Program-made: the position numbers and the translations under genes
The notes under the pieces: model-generated
Told to the model about the DNA's origin: nothing
Databases searched by the model: none
Seen by the model: the letters and a program-made list of their open reading frames with translations, nothing else
Assembly (NCBI GenBank): GCA_003216355.1
Contig: QCIX01000003.1
Span: 31,774 to 95,773 of the forward strand
From: Prochlorococcus sp. AG-402-N23
Lineage (GTDB): Bacteria > Cyanobacteriota > Cyanobacteriia > PCC-6307 > Cyanobiaceae
Length of the DNA stretch: 64,000 nt
Direction: 5' to 3'
Shown here: one piece after another, positions 18,029-30,006 of the stretch
Layout of the letters: each line of letters begins with the position of its first letter
Numbering within the stretch: position 1 is the first letter of the stretch

Positions 18029-18080
18029 CCGTATCAAGCTTTGAAGTAAGATAATATTCACAATAAATTTTTATATTATT

Positions 18081-18665
18081 TTGAACCTTCCAGTTCTAAC
18101 TATTGCGAGTGGTAATCAAAGAAAAGTATCTGAAATTTCAGAGATGCTGGATGTTTTGTCTTTAAAGGTTGAGAAGCAACCAGAATATTTAAATGTAGAA
18201 GAGACTGGGAAAACATATTTTGAGAATGCACTACTTAAAGCCAAAGCAGCTTCTCTAGAGACAAAAACTTGGGCATTAGCTGATGACTCAGGTCTTGAAG
18301 TAGATGTTTTAGATGGTCGACCAGGAATTTATTCTGCTCGATATGCCAAAAATAATGATGAGAAAATTAAAAAATTAATTAATGAACTTTCTGATAGTCC
18401 TTATAGGAGTGCAAGGTTTATAAGTTGTATGGTTTTGTGCGATCCCTCAGGAAACTTAGTTAAAGATACAACAGGAATATGCTGGGGAGAAATTCTTAAG
18501 AACCCCAAATATCCTAATGGGGAATTCGAATCTATTTTTTGGGTTAAAGAAGCTAATTGTGTTTACGGTGAGCTCTCACAATCACAACTAAATAAATTAG
18601 GTAGTAGAGGTAAAGCTGCAAAAATTATGTCACCTTTTTTAAAAAAAGAGATAGGTTTAACTTAA
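18081..18665 (+). CDS. rdgB: XTP/dITP diphosphatase (HAM1/RdgB family)
   Basis: A 194-residue pyrophosphatase that removes deaminated purine nucleotides. It carries ASGNQRKVSEI near the N-terminus, the catalytic ALADDSGLEVDVLDGRPGIYSARYA at about 72-97 and the C-terminal LGSRGKAAKIM. The start is a TTG a few residues before the conserved SGN motif, the usual position. It has long been seen beside the carboxysome operon in picocyanobacteria and is divergent from csoS1. Confidence 0.93.
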   Translation: MNLPVLTIASGNQRKVSEISEMLDVLSLKVEKQPEYLNVEETGKTYFENALLKAKAASLETKTWALADDSGLEVDVLDGRPGIYSARYAKNNDEKIKKLINELSDSPYRSARFISCMVLCDPSGNLVKDTTGICWGEILKNPKYPNGEFESIFWVKEANCVYGELSQSQLNKLGSRGKAAKIMSPFLKKEIGLT

Positions 18666-18689
18666 AAAAAAGGTTTAAATAAAAAATTC

Positions 18690-19460
18690 TCAATAATTTG
18701 AAATTTCTTCAATTGCTCTTATGGCAGCAGCTGCAGCCTCTTCTACATCCCCTTCTTTCCCGGCAAGAGTTAATCTACCAAAAGCTCCAACTGCCTTAAC
18801 ATCGACAACAGTTATATTAGAAGCCTTTTCAGCTTCATTAGCTGCTTTTAAAACATAACCAGCTGGCTCAGTTTCTAATATAAACATGCTCATTCCAGAT
18901 TGAATCATTGATCCACTTCTGTTTTGTCTATTTATTAAAACTGCATGATCTGGAGTAATTGCTCGAATAACTTCAGTCCAACTCGTAGCAGGTTTTGTTC
19001 TTTTTCTAACTTCACTCCCAATAGCATCTAGAACAACATCTCCAGAATGTAAAACCGTGCTTTGATCTTTATGGTAAAGAGCAAGAGATCCAAATGCTCT
19101 TTCAACAATCATCTGACCAAGTCTTACATTACTTGCTTTTAGGGCAATATCAGTGACTCTATGAACAGCCATCCCGGGTGAAACTTCCATCCAAAGACAT
19201 GAATCACCAGGAATAGGTAAAAAACCTCTACTAACAGTTCCCATATATGCGGCTAATTGAGGTTGCAGAGAATCTAAAAAAACATATGTTCTTAACTCTA
19301 TTTGCTCAACTTGACTTGCTTGTCTGGATACCAAAGACTTTTCTGAATCAGTAGTAATAAAACAGCTAGCACCACTGGCCTGAGATTGCACCTCAGATCC
19401 TGTGACTAGAGAACTCCCTTTTTTTCGTTTCCCTCTGTTTAAGCTAGAAGTTGGTTCCAT
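18690..19460 (-). CDS. csoS1D: Carboxysome shell protein CsoS1D (tandem BMC)
   Basis: A 256-residue protein with two BMC domains (about 55-155 and 158-254) that forms stacked pseudohexamers with a large gated pore for metabolites such as RuBP. The linker [29 protein letters not shown] and final [21 protein letters not shown] match this family. The N-terminal 50 residues are polar and Ser-rich. I chose ATG 19460, which gives the family's usual length; the frame continues to 19553 with unmatched sequence. It converges on rdgB, 24 bases apart, and is transcribed apart from the main cso operon. Confidence 0.93.
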   Translation of the reverse strand: MEPTSSLNRGKRKKGSSLVTGSEVQSQASGASCFITTDSEKSLVSRQASQVEQIELRTYVFLDSLQPQLAAYMGTVSRGFLPIPGDSCLWMEVSPGMAVHRVTDIALKASNVRLGQMIVERAFGSLALYHKDQSTVLHSGDVVLDAIGSEVRKRTKPATSWTEVIRAITPDHAVLINRQNRSGSMIQSGMSMFILETEPAGYVLKAANEAEKASNITVVDVKAVGAFGRLTLAGKEGDVEEAAAAAIRAIEEISNY

Positions 19461-19557
19461 TGAGGCGACTATAACGGATAATGGTTCATTTTTTCTATTA
19501 AATTTACTTGCATGCTTACCACAAAACGATAACTTCAAGTAAAAGATATGCATTTTT

Positions 19558-19926
19558 ATGGGAACTTCTCAAAAAAAAGAACCAAATGTTTCTGGTACTG
19601 AAAAAGAATTAACTCCTGATCAAACTCTTGGATTAGTTAGCCTAAGCTTGATGCAAAAACTATCTCAGAAAGACCCATCTTTTAGCTGGTTAGAAGAAGA
19701 TAAAATTGAGAGAGTAAATCTTAAAAACCTTAGAGATAGATTGGAGTTAACCCAATTAGCTATTAATACTGGAGCACCTTTAACCACTTCAGAAGTGACA
19801 ACTCTAATTGGAGCTAAGCCAGGAAAATCTAAGTTAGAAAGAGCAGGATTATTAGCTACGAAAATATCTAGAAATGTATGGAAGCTTTCAAAAACAAGTC
19901 AAGGAAATTCCTTCTATAGAAATTAG
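19558..19926 (+). CDS. Conserved cyanobacterial protein, possible winged-helix
   Basis: A 122-residue soluble protein, unidentified. The N-terminal 20 residues are polar. The C-terminal half (about 68-115) reads as helix-turn-helix plus wing: [37 protein letters not shown]. The gene lies divergently between csoS1D and the chlN-chlB pair. Its position suggests a regulator or accessory factor for chlorophyll synthesis, but this is inference from location and a loose fold impression. Confidence 0.6.
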   Translation: MGTSQKKEPNVSGTEKELTPDQTLGLVSLSLMQKLSQKDPSFSWLEEDKIERVNLKNLRDRLELTQLAINTGAPLTTSEVTTLIGAKPGKSKLERAGLLATKISRNVWKLSKTSQGNSFYRN

Positions 19927-20074
19927 AATATATCCTAAAAATAATTTTCATAATTCTGATTTAAGTATTTAAACATTCATATAAGTTTTTTAAATGTGTT
20001 CATTTTGTAAGAGAACTTATTAATTACTTTCTTAAATTAAAAAGTTTATGCAAGCTTGAAATATAAGCTCTTGA

Positions 20075-21340
<1,266 letters not shown>

Positions 21341-21346
21341 AAGAAT

Positions 21347-22918
21347 ATGGAATTAACTCTATGGACATATGAAGGACCACCACATGTTGGTGCGATGAGA
21401 ATTGCAGCTTCAATGAAAGATATACATTATGTACTTCATGCACCTCAAGGAGATACATATGCAGATCTTCTTTTTACAATGATTGAGAGGAGGGGGGAAA
21501 GGCCTCCAGTGACTTATACAACTTTTCAGGCTAGAGACCTCGGAGGAGATACAGCTGAATTAGTTAAGAAAAATATTAAGGAAGCTGTAGATCGATTTAG
21601 ACCAAAAACTCTTTTAGTTGGAGAAAGTTGTACAGCAGAACTTATCCAAGACCAACCTGGAGCTCTTGCAAAAGGTATGGGGTTTGATATGCCAATTGTT
21701 AATCTTGAATTACCTGCTTATAGCAAGAAAGAAAATTGGGGAGCTTCAGAAACTTTTTATCAATTAACAAGAACTCTTTTGAAAGAGAAAGTAAGTTCTT
21801 CAGAAAAAATAAGTCCTCTAAGGTGGAAAGAATTAGGTCGCAGACCAAAAGTCAATATACTGGGTCCTTCATTACTGGGATTTAGATGCAGGGATGATGT
21901 TATTGAAATCCAACGTATACTCTCAGAACAAGGAATAGATACAAACGTTGTTGCTCCATTAGGCGCTAGTCCAGAAGATATTGAAAGATTAATTGATGCT
22001 GAAGTAAATATATGTCTTTATCAAGAAATTGCAGAGGCATCATGTGAATGGCTTAGACGGAACTTTGGAATGGAATATACAAATACTATTCCAATTGGAA
22101 TAAAAAATACAATTGAATTTATCAATGAAGTTCATAACAAGTTGGATCTCCCTTTGACTAATAAACAAGAACTAGAACACAAGTCAAAACTTCCATGGTA
22201 TTCAAAATCAGTTGACTCTAATTACTTAACTGGTAAAAGGGTTTTTATTTTTGGTGATGGAACACATGCAATCGCGGCCGCAAAAATTGCCAAAGAGGAA
22301 CTGGGTTTTGAAGTAGTTGGTCTTGGTACATACAGTAGGGAAATGGCGAGGCAATTAAGAGCTACTGCAAAAGATCTAAATTTAGAAGCTCTGATAACCA
22401 ACAATTATTTAGAAGTGGAAGATGCTATGAAGAAAGCCGCCCCTGAACTAGTTTTAGGGACCCAAATGGAAAGGCATAGTGCAAAAAGGCTCGGCATTCC
22501 ATGCTCTGTAATTAGTACTCCAATGCATGTTCAAGATGTTCCTGCAAGATACAGCCCTCAAATGGGATGGGAAGGAGCAAATGTGATTTTTGATGACTGG
22601 GTGCATCCCTTAATGATGGGATTAGAAGAGCATCTTATCGATATGTTCAAACATGACTTTGAGTTTGTTGATGGTCATCAAAGCCATTTAGGACATACAG
22701 CTACAAACACAAAGGACTTTTTAAAGTCTGACGAAAAAAAAGAAAAAAATAGTAAAGAAGGAATTATCTGGACTGAATCTGGTAGAGCTGAATTAACAAA
22801 AGTTCCATTTTTTGTAAGAGGTAAAGTCAAAACAAATACTGAAAAATACGCAATCATGAGAGGAATTCCAGAGATAAGCGATGAAACTCTTTACGATGCC
22901 AAAGCATATTTTAGTTAA
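21347..22918 (+). CDS. chlB: Light-independent protochlorophyllide reductase subunit B
   Basis: A 523-residue catalytic subunit partner of ChlN. Asp36 (QGDTYAD) is the unusual aspartate ligand of the NB [4Fe-4S] cluster, and it is conserved here. The central region has [24 protein letters not shown] and the C-terminal block [24 protein letters not shown], the light-independent reductase C-terminal module. A lysine-rich linker near 463-477 separates the core from this tail. The gene follows chlN directly. Confidence 0.97.
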   Translation: MELTLWTYEGPPHVGAMRIAASMKDIHYVLHAPQGDTYADLLFTMIERRGERPPVTYTTFQARDLGGDTAELVKKNIKEAVDRFRPKTLLVGESCTAELIQDQPGALAKGMGFDMPIVNLELPAYSKKENWGASETFYQLTRTLLKEKVSSSEKISPLRWKELGRRPKVNILGPSLLGFRCRDDVIEIQRILSEQGIDTNVVAPLGASPEDIERLIDAEVNICLYQEIAEASCEWLRRNFGMEYTNTIPIGIKNTIEFINEVHNKLDLPLTNKQELEHKSKLPWYSKSVDSNYLTGKRVFIFGDGTHAIAAAKIAKEELGFEVVGLGTYSREMARQLRATAKDLNLEALITNNYLEVEDAMKKAAPELVLGTQMERHSAKRLGIPCSVISTPMHVQDVPARYSPQMGWEGANVIFDDWVHPLMMGLEEHLIDMFKHDFEFVDGHQSHLGHTATNTKDFLKSDEKKEKNSKEGIIWTESGRAELTKVPFFVRGKVKTNTEKYAIMRGIPEISDETLYDAKAYFS

Positions 22919-23107
22919 TCTTTACTAATAAACTATAATTGAGTCATGAGTATTTTCACTTATAATTTTGTAGATTTCATCCTAAAAATTCAGTTATAAG
23001 AACATATTCCCCACTTTTAATACAATTAAATACATATTTGTTTAGAAACATATTTCATGTGTATTTACGCTGCAAGAATATAAATAATAATGTGTTTTAA
23101 GCTTTAA

Positions 23108-23995
<888 letters not shown>

Positions 23996-24001
23996 TCTAA
24001 G

Positions 24002-25006
24002 TTAATCTAATCCAACCAATTGGCTTGTCAGATTATAAGTTTGTTGAGAAGTCTTCGTATCAATTATTCTTTTTGACAACTTTTGAGAAAATGCTTTTCT
24101 GCCAGTCTTTTGACGATTTCCCCAGCTCCAATGGACTGATGGTTTAGCAAATTCTTTATAAGTTGCCACTTGAGCGACCCTCTCTCCTGCCAATCTTTGT
24201 GACACATATCCTTTTGTTATAAATTTTTGAAATATCGGGAAAAGGAATCTAAATAACCAAGGTGTATCTCTAAAAAGTTTTGTATCAGCAACACATCCAG
24301 GATAAAGAGAATTTACAATAATCTTCTCAGCAGGATATCTTTTTGATAATTCCTGAACGGTCACCATGTTGCAAAGTTTACTATCCTTATAAGCCTTACC
24401 AGGTTTGAATTTCTTTCCATTCGCCATACTTATTGGAGATAAAAAACCATTTTTGAATCCGGATAAATCTCCTAAATCAGCTGGGGCAGGGATGGGGATC
24501 CTTCCTCCAAGTTCTGAATAATTAGCAGTAACAGTACCTAATACTGTAATTCTTGGTTTGAATGCAGTTGACTTGCCATTTAAAACAATTTCTCTTTCAG
24601 AAGATAAAATATTTTCTATAAGAAGGTTTATCATAAGAAAATGCCCAAAATGATTTACTGCCATAGAGTTTTCAAATCCCTGAGGAGACCTTTCAGGTCT
24701 CTTTAGTCTCGGTTTATAAACAGCTGCATTACAAATAAGAGAATTTATAGGCTTTTTAAATCTTTCTAATATTTCATCGCAACCTTTTCTCACATCATCC
24801 AAATTAGAAAGATCTATTTCTATAAAATGAATATTTTTAACTTCCTCTTTTGTTAAGGATTCCTGAGCTATTTTTATAGCTCTTTTATTTGATCGATTAA
24901 CAGCTATAACCTCCCATCCAAATCTTAATAGAGGTTTTAGAGTGTTTAATCCAACTCCTGAAGTTGTTCCTGTTATGAGGACTAAACCCTTAATGTTCTT
25001 TCTCAC
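24002..25006 (-). CDS. por: Light-dependent protochlorophyllide oxidoreductase
   Basis: A short-chain dehydrogenase-type enzyme that reduces protochlorophyllide using light and NADPH. It shows TGTTSGVG for NADPH, ICNAAVY, VNHFGHF, and the catalytic Y-x-x-x-K in AYKDSKLCN, then NSLYPGCVADT. I chose a GTG at 25006 giving 334 residues, because POR proteins begin only a few residues before the TG motif. The frame remains open to an ATG at 25069, which would overlap the previous gene by 10 bases and add a hydrophobic 21-residue N-terminus; coupling might favour it. It works in parallel with ChlNBL. Confidence 0.92.
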   Translation of the reverse strand: MRKNIKGLVLITGTTSGVGLNTLKPLLRFGWEVIAVNRSNKRAIKIAQESLTKEEVKNIHFIEIDLSNLDDVRKGCDEILERFKKPINSLICNAAVYKPRLKRPERSPQGFENSMAVNHFGHFLMINLLIENILSSEREIVLNGKSTAFKPRITVLGTVTANYSELGGRIPIPAPADLGDLSGFKNGFLSPISMANGKKFKPGKAYKDSKLCNMVTVQELSKRYPAEKIIVNSLYPGCVADTKLFRDTPWLFRFLFPIFQKFITKGYVSQRLAGERVAQVATYKEFAKPSVHWSWGNRQKTGRKAFSQKLSKRIIDTKTSQQTYNLTSQLVGLD

Positions 25007-25059
25007 TAGCAAAAAAGTTAATAGAAAAATGAAAGTAGAATGATTCAAGATCATCCTTA

Positions 25060-25440
25060 TCAACGCCATATTACTCTGATAATGTCCCTAGAAATTATTT
25101 GATCCTGATCCTTCATAAATCTTTGCTCACCTTCAGATGAGAATAAATCATCAAACTTATTTGTCAAAACATTAAATCTATATTTTTCGTATAAAAATGA
25201 GTCTTCAATTTCCCTTAATCTGGTCAACCTTACTTTGGAACTATAGCCAAGTTTAATCAGGCTTATTATTGCTAAAAGTGAAAAGCTAATTTTTATAATT
25301 AAAAAAATCAATGATACAAAATTTTCCTGTTTCAGTTGTCTATTTATAAATACAGACCGAAAATATTTTTTGTGTAAAAAACTATTTTTATAAAAAGGTT
25401 TTGACAAATTAAGTACTTGATATTTTTCTGAAAAAATCAA
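25060..25440 (-). CDS. Small single-pass membrane protein, unknown
   Basis: A 126-residue protein I do not recognise. It has a basic N-terminus (about 1-40), one membrane helix (about 43-65: VSLIFLIIKISFSLLAIISLIKLG), then a charged, likely coiled-coil segment (RLTRLREIEDSFLYEKYRFNVLTNKFDDLF). This FtsL/FtsB-like plan of short inside, one helix and coil is only topological similarity. Its end runs up to por on the same strand. Confidence 0.55.
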   Translation of the reverse strand: MIFSEKYQVLNLSKPFYKNSFLHKKYFRSVFINRQLKQENFVSLIFLIIKISFSLLAIISLIKLGYSSKVRLTRLREIEDSFLYEKYRFNVLTNKFDDLFSSEGEQRFMKDQDQIISRDIIRVIWR

Positions 25441-25492
25441 TTCAGTCTTACTTATATTATTACCTTATAATTTTTAAATTTTCTAATAGACT

Positions 25493-25597
25493 TTAGTTCC
25501 TACCTAAACTAATTCCAAGTCTTAGTGCTAAAACTCCTGCATGCATAACAACTATGAGGCTTAAAGCAATAAGATTAATTGTTTGAGTTGGCTCCAT
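25493..25597 (-). CDS. psaM: Photosystem I subunit XII (PsaM)
   Basis: A 34-residue single-helix thylakoid protein, too short for ordinary gene-length cut-offs. It begins [20 protein letters not shown] and ends [14 protein letters not shown], the PsaM pattern, where the conserved GVLALRL segment packs in the trimerisation region of photosystem I. ATG at 25597 and TAA at 25493 bracket an uninterrupted frame between two larger genes. It lies beside chlorophyll synthesis genes. Confidence 0.88.
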   Translation of the reverse strand: MEPTQTINLIALSLIVVMHAGVLALRLGISLGRN

Positions 25598-25697
25598 GGT
25601 AAAAAATTATTTTCTATATTCTCCACCGAAAAGAGGAGATTTGAAACACTATTACAAAATGATGTTACGTAATTAACAAATTGAAAGAAAAAATTTA

Positions 25698-26426
25698 TTG
25701 AAAATTATCATAGATAAACCTACAAAATTAATTTTGGGAATAGAAAATCAGGCTTTAATTTTTTCAACAAATAATTTACCTGGATTTGATCAAATGGCTT
25801 TAGATTTAAATTCTTTAGATCAGACAATTTCGAACCCTGAAATAATTCTCACATTAAGGTTCTACTATTGGACTGGGGATTGGCTTTCAATTGGCTATCA
25901 CCAAAAGGAAATTCCTCTTCATTGGGAAAATTTATTATCAAATGGGGAAATTAATATTGTTAGACGTCCCTCTGGAGGGGGTGCTGTATTGCATTCAGGA
26001 GGAATAACATATGCATTAACATTTAAAAAAAATTACTATAAAGTCTTAAATTATGAAATGGTTAATAATTGGTTAATTAAAAGTTTTAGAGAATTAGGTC
26101 TAAACTTACGATATGGTAATTTACGAAAATCAAGCATTAAAACAAATTGTTTTGGGACTTCATTAATTTCTGATTTAGTTGATCAGGATGGGTTTAAGAG
26201 AATAGGTAGTGCCCAATTTCGTAAAAAAGGTGCATTCCTTCAACATGGAGAGATTCAAACAAATCCTTCAAGAGATTTGTGGTTCAAATTATTCAAAGAA
26301 GAAGCTCCACCAAAGGTCAATTTAAAACTAACAAATGATGAAATAGTTCAACATTTGAGAAATTCATTCCTGAAAAATAAATCAAATATAAATTTCAAAA
26401 ATATTGATATAGATAGTAAAAAATAG
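25698..26426 (+). CDS. Biotin/lipoate A/B protein ligase family protein
   Basis: About 242 residues from a TTG start. It has the lipoyl-ligase fold signs: QMALDLN near 32 (family n-x-ALDE), WLSIGYHQ, the ligand loop IVRRPSGGGAVLHSGGITYAL at about 92-112, and later GSAQFRKKGAFLQHGEI. It most likely attaches lipoate or octanoate to a carrier protein. The C-terminal accessory domain of LplA is absent. It diverges from psaM with 100 bases between them. Confidence 0.82.
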   Translation: MKIIIDKPTKLILGIENQALIFSTNNLPGFDQMALDLNSLDQTISNPEIILTLRFYYWTGDWLSIGYHQKEIPLHWENLLSNGEINIVRRPSGGGAVLHSGGITYALTFKKNYYKVLNYEMVNNWLIKSFRELGLNLRYGNLRKSSIKTNCFGTSLISDLVDQDGFKRIGSAQFRKKGAFLQHGEIQTNPSRDLWFKLFKEEAPPKVNLKLTNDEIVQHLRNSFLKNKSNINFKNIDIDSKK

Positions 26427-26448
26427 AAAATTTTAATGAGAAGAATTA

Positions 26449-27672
26449 TTAAAGATCTCCTTTCTGTTTCATTGAATTAATTATTCTTGGCAATTCAATT
26501 CCTAAGGGATAGTGATTTTTAAAGTTTAATTTGTTAACAATCTCTGAAGGCAAATTAAAACCTAATTTATTTAATACAAAGTTTCCAATTTTTGACCTAT
26601 CAATTATCCCCAAAGGGATATCTGCAGCATTGAGAACCAATAAAAAACCTTCATTTGTGTCTTCAAGTATTTCTATAGTTCTCCATAATTTATCGTTATA
26701 AGATACACTTTCAAAACTATCGATTGGTTTCTTAAAATCTCCAACAAAGTTCCGTTCCCATTTTTTTAAGGAAACAGTTTTTAAAATATTCTCATCAACA
26801 AAACCGGTCCATCTACCATTATTAGTGACAAAAAAATATTTATCCGATGCATCCTTTTTATTTTTTATTAATGTATTAAATTCTGAGAAAGTTGAATCGT
26901 ATTCAATTTTCCTCAAAGGCTTTAATTTGATCTCAGAAACTTGACTAAATTTAAGTATGTTTTCAATTTTAAAAAATTGACTTTCAGATTTTGAAGAATT
27001 AACTCCAATCAAGCCCAAAAAAGAAAGAATAAAACCAAAGAAAAAGTTAAATCTAAACAAACAAACTATCCCAAAAAATAAAACAAAAAAAGATAATAAT
27101 AAATTTACTTTATTGAGGAAATTTCTTCCTTTATTTTTACTACCTGAGAAATGCCAAATAATACTTTTTAATAAATTTCCCCCATCTAAAGAACCAATTG
27201 GAATCAAATTCAAGAAACCTAAGAATAAATTAAATATACCTACTCTAGAAATTACATTAACTGCTATTTGTTCTTGAGATGCACTGTTATTACTAATTAA
27301 AAGTAGAATAAATGCTGTAGCGAAACATAAAAGAGGTCTAACAATTGCAATTTTTATATTACCTAAAGCAGTTTGACAATACTTATCTATTTGTAAAATT
27401 GCTCCCAGAAAATAAAAAGTAATTTTTTTTATTTTTACACCCTGATTAAGTGAAACAAAAGTATGAAAAACCTCATGAAAAATAATTGAAGATAATAAGA
27501 AAAAAGAAGTTAAAAATCCTATCAACCAAGATTCTCTAATATTATAAATATCACCTGAAGTTAAATTAACCTGATTACTTATGCTCCATGAGAATATAAA
27601 GAGAATAGCAAACCAATAAGGATGAACTTTAAAGGGAATTCCCCATATTTTAAAAATTTGCCAACTTCTCAA
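26449..27672 (-). CDS. M50-family (site-2 protease-like) membrane metalloprotease with degenerate CBS region
   Basis: A 407-residue integral membrane protein. Zinc motif HEVFH (HExxH) lies in a membrane helix near residue 66, and the second metal motif reads GSLDGGNLL where the usual form is FPLDGG. Six or so hydrophobic stretches occupy residues 15-225, followed by a soluble region of about 180 residues resembling a CBS-domain pair. Such rhomboid-independent proteases cut membrane-bound regulators. The substrate is unknown. The gene converges on the lipoyl-ligase-like gene. Confidence 0.82.
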   Translation of the reverse strand: MRSWQIFKIWGIPFKVHPYWFAILFIFSWSISNQVNLTSGDIYNIRESWLIGFLTSFFLLSSIIFHEVFHTFVSLNQGVKIKKITFYFLGAILQIDKYCQTALGNIKIAIVRPLLCFATAFILLLISNNSASQEQIAVNVISRVGIFNLFLGFLNLIPIGSLDGGNLLKSIIWHFSGSKNKGRNFLNKVNLLLSFFVLFFGIVCLFRFNFFFGFILSFLGLIGVNSSKSESQFFKIENILKFSQVSEIKLKPLRKIEYDSTFSEFNTLIKNKKDASDKYFFVTNNGRWTGFVDENILKTVSLKKWERNFVGDFKKPIDSFESVSYNDKLWRTIEILEDTNEGFLLVLNAADIPLGIIDRSKIGNFVLNKLGFNLPSEIVNKLNFKNHYPLGIELPRIINSMKQKGDL

Positions 27673-27727
27673 AAATAATCTCCGCTATATTTAGCAATAA
27701 TATTAATTTTACATAAAGGCTAATTAA

Positions 27728-28384
27728 ATGCCCAAGAGTAATACTTTAATTAAAATTTGTGGCCTAACGTCAGAGGAACAAGCTCTCCAAGTCGCAAAAT
27801 TAGGAGCGCATGCTATCGGCATTATTTCAGTGGAAGAGTCACCAAGATATATATCAGCTGAAATTAAGAAAAATATTTTTACAGCCTTAGAAAGGTTGTA
27901 CCCAAAAATCGAAAGGGTATCGGTTGTACAAAATTGTCCAATAGACTTAATTATTAAAAATTTCTTAGGAAACCCAAGTGAAACTATCATCCAATTACAT
28001 GGAGATGAAGATATTGATTATTGCAAAAAAATAAGGGAAAAAATTCCCAATATTGGCCTATGGAAGGCTTTCAGAATAAAAACGGGAAAGGACATAGATA
28101 AAATAAAACCTTTTGAGGATTTTGTAGATGCGATACTACTTGATTCTTGGAATAAAGAAACTTATGGAGGTTCAGGGAAAAAAATAAATTCTATTTTTTT
28201 AAAGAATTTGCAATTTAGCAAACCATGGTGGTTGGCAGGTGGAATATCAATTGAATGGATTGATGAAATCCTCACTGAATTCAAGCCAGATGGATTAGAT
28301 ATTTCAAGTAGTATTGAAATATCTCCGGGTTTAAAGGATATTAAAAAAACAGAGGATCTCTTTAAGTTTTTAAAAAGAAATTAG
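27728..28384 (+). CDS. trpF: Phosphoribosylanthranilate isomerase
   Basis: A 218-residue (beta/alpha)8 enzyme of tryptophan synthesis converting PRA to CdRP. KICGLTSEEQA at the N-terminus supplies the catalytic Cys; LLDSWNK has the general-acid Asp; and WWLAGGIS plus GLDISSSIE form the phosphate site. Length is normal. It overlaps the end of folE by four bases tail to tail. Confidence 0.95.
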   Translation: MPKSNTLIKICGLTSEEQALQVAKLGAHAIGIISVEESPRYISAEIKKNIFTALERLYPKIERVSVVQNCPIDLIIKNFLGNPSETIIQLHGDEDIDYCKKIREKIPNIGLWKAFRIKTGKDIDKIKPFEDFVDAILLDSWNKETYGGSGKKINSIFLKNLQFSKPWWLAGGISIEWIDEILTEFKPDGLDISSSIEISPGLKDIKKTEDLFKFLKRN

Positions 28385-29118
28385 TAATTATTAGCGGACT
28401 GCTGTTTAACAAGCTCAAAAAATTCTTGTTTTAAACTTAAATCGTGTCTAAAATCACCTCTAACCACAGAATTAATCATACTTGTATTTGGTTCTTTGAC
28501 TCCTCTCCACTTCATACAATAATGTTGAGCCTTTACAATAATGCCTAAACCTTTAGGTTCACACAGTTTTTCAATTTCATCTGCAAGGATCATCACAGCT
28601 TCTTCTTGAATATGAGGTCTTGAAAAAACCCAATCAGCAACTCTCGCAAATTTTGAAAGTCCTATGACTTTATTTCCAGGTTTAATACCTATCCAACAGT
28701 CTCCTAGAATTGGAACTAAGTGATGTGAACAGGCAGATCTGACCGAAATTGGGCCAACTGTATAAATTTCATCAAGATTCTTATCATTAGGGAAACTTGT
28801 AACCTTAGGTTGTTCATGATATCTGCCTTTAAAAACTTCATTTAAATACATTTTTGAAACTCTTTCAGCAGTTTCTTGAGTATTATGATCATTCTCAACA
28901 TCTATTACGAGGGACTTTAGTAAGTCTTTAACTCTTGAGGCTACTTCTTTTTCTAAAATTTCTAATTCACCAGGATTTATAAAATCAGAAATATTATCAT
29001 TAGCACTAAATCTTGTCCCAGAATTCTTAATTCTGTCTCTTATAATTTCAGAAATTAGTTTATTAGTAATCTGGTCGTCAAAGTTTCTAATATTATCGTT
29101 GGGTAATGTAGAGGTCAT
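28381..29118 (-). CDS. folE: GTP cyclohydrolase I
   Basis: A 245-residue enzyme that makes 7,8-dihydroneopterin triphosphate, the entry to folate and pterin synthesis. The zinc ligands are visible in SACSHHLVP and in QHYCMKWRG; the catalytic His lies between. Residues 1-60 form the variable N-terminal arm. It follows the SDR gene, after 153 bases of non-coding sequence, on the same strand as the hydrocarbon cluster. Confidence 0.95.
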   Translation of the reverse strand: MTSTLPNDNIRNFDDQITNKLISEIIRDRIKNSGTRFSANDNISDFINPGELEILEKEVASRVKDLLKSLVIDVENDHNTQETAERVSKMYLNEVFKGRYHEQPKVTSFPNDKNLDEIYTVGPISVRSACSHHLVPILGDCWIGIKPGNKVIGLSKFARVADWVFSRPHIQEEAVMILADEIEKLCEPKGLGIIVKAQHYCMKWRGVKEPNTSMINSVVRGDFRHDLSLKQEFFELVKQQSANNY

Positions 29119-29271
29119 AAAATTCTTAACAGAAAATTGTATGCAACTTAATTAACTGTATCTTCCAAAAGCTTAATTACTCATATACTATATCACATTC
29201 TCTTGTTCAATCGGGTTCAAATAGCACTAAAAAAAATCACTGTTTTTAGATTAGGCAGATAAGCAGAATGT

Positions 29272-30006
29272 TTAAAAGGCTCCACCAGAAGGCATCAAAG
29301 TCAAGTCTTCGATCAATTGTGATTCAGGTTTTTGAGCCATATAGAGAATAGTTTCTGATACCTCGTTTGAGGAGAGCATAGAAGTTCTATCAAAATCAGA
29401 ATTGATTGATTCGGAGTCCCAAAGAGGAGTATTTACTGAACCAAGAGTTATTGTGCACGCTCTTATTGAATTTGATCTCTCCTCCTCCCTCAAGCATTTA
29501 GTAAACATAGCTAGTGCAGATTTTGAAACACAATAAGCTCCCCATTGGGAGAATGCATTATAAGAGGCATGACTACTAACATTAATAACTAAACCACCAT
29601 TTTTTCTCATTTGAGGAATTATTGAACTGCAAATTTGAAAAACACTCGTGAGGTTTGTTTGAATAGTTTGTTCCCATTGACCTAATTCCATTTCAACTAA
29701 AGGGCCATTAAATGCGCAACCGGCATTATTTATTAATACTGAAGGGCACCCATACTTATCAATTGCTTCTTTAACACAATGCTCTATTTCTAGAGAGTTA
29801 GATAAATCACATTTTACTAGGTTAATTTTTGATTTAGTGGTCAACAGTTCGCTCTTTAGTTTCTCCATTAGATCCATATTCCTGGAGAGTAAAATTAAAT
29901 CCCAGCCAGCATTAGCAAAAGTAATTGCGGTAGATCTACCAATACCTTTCGTAGCACCCGTTATAAAAGCTAGTTTCAATTTATTCAGTTTTTTGGGGGA
30001 TTTCAC
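29272..30006 (-). CDS. Short-chain dehydrogenase/reductase
   Basis: About 244 residues, with TGATKGIG for the cofactor, NNAG, and the Y-x-x-x-K pair in YCVSK. Substrate unknown; FabG-like or a sugar/lipid oxidoreductase are both possible. All starts in frame are non-ATG: TTG 30021 and GTG 30006 lie within accA, while TTG 29979 lies just after the accA stop. GTG 30006 is chosen for the AAGAG about seven bases before it. TTG 29979 would place the start a few residues before TGxxxGIG, as usual for SDRs. Confidence 0.83.
   Translation of the reverse strand: MKSPKKLNKLKLAFITGATKGIGRSTAITFANAGWDLILLSRNMDLMEKLKSELLTTKSKINLVKCDLSNSLEIEHCVKEAIDKYGCPSVLINNAGCAFNGPLVEMELGQWEQTIQTNLTSVFQICSSIIPQMRKNGGLVINVSSHASYNAFSQWGAYCVSKSALAMFTKCLREEERSNSIRACTITLGSVNTPLWDSESINSDFDRTSMLSSNEVSETILYMAQKPESQLIEDLTLMPSGGAF

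Larger units (their letters stand above)
17753..18080. promoter_or_regulatory. Divergent control region between csoS1 operon and rdgB
   Basis: At 328 bases this is the longest non-coding stretch in the window. It holds a 15-base palindrome (17862-17876), additional ACTTAT/ATAAGT half-sites (17807-17816, 17904-17909), a run of inverted repeats around AGACAGG (17981-18028) and a 14-base direct repeat at each end. No credible coding sequence is present. It must contain the promoter of the carboxysome operon (minus strand) and probably that of rdgB (plus strand). Confidence 0.75.

Noticed and set aside
29200..29235. GGGTTCAAAT near 29210 resembles a tRNA T-loop
   Set aside because: The flanking bases do not pair into a T-stem or acceptor stem and no anticodon arm is seen.
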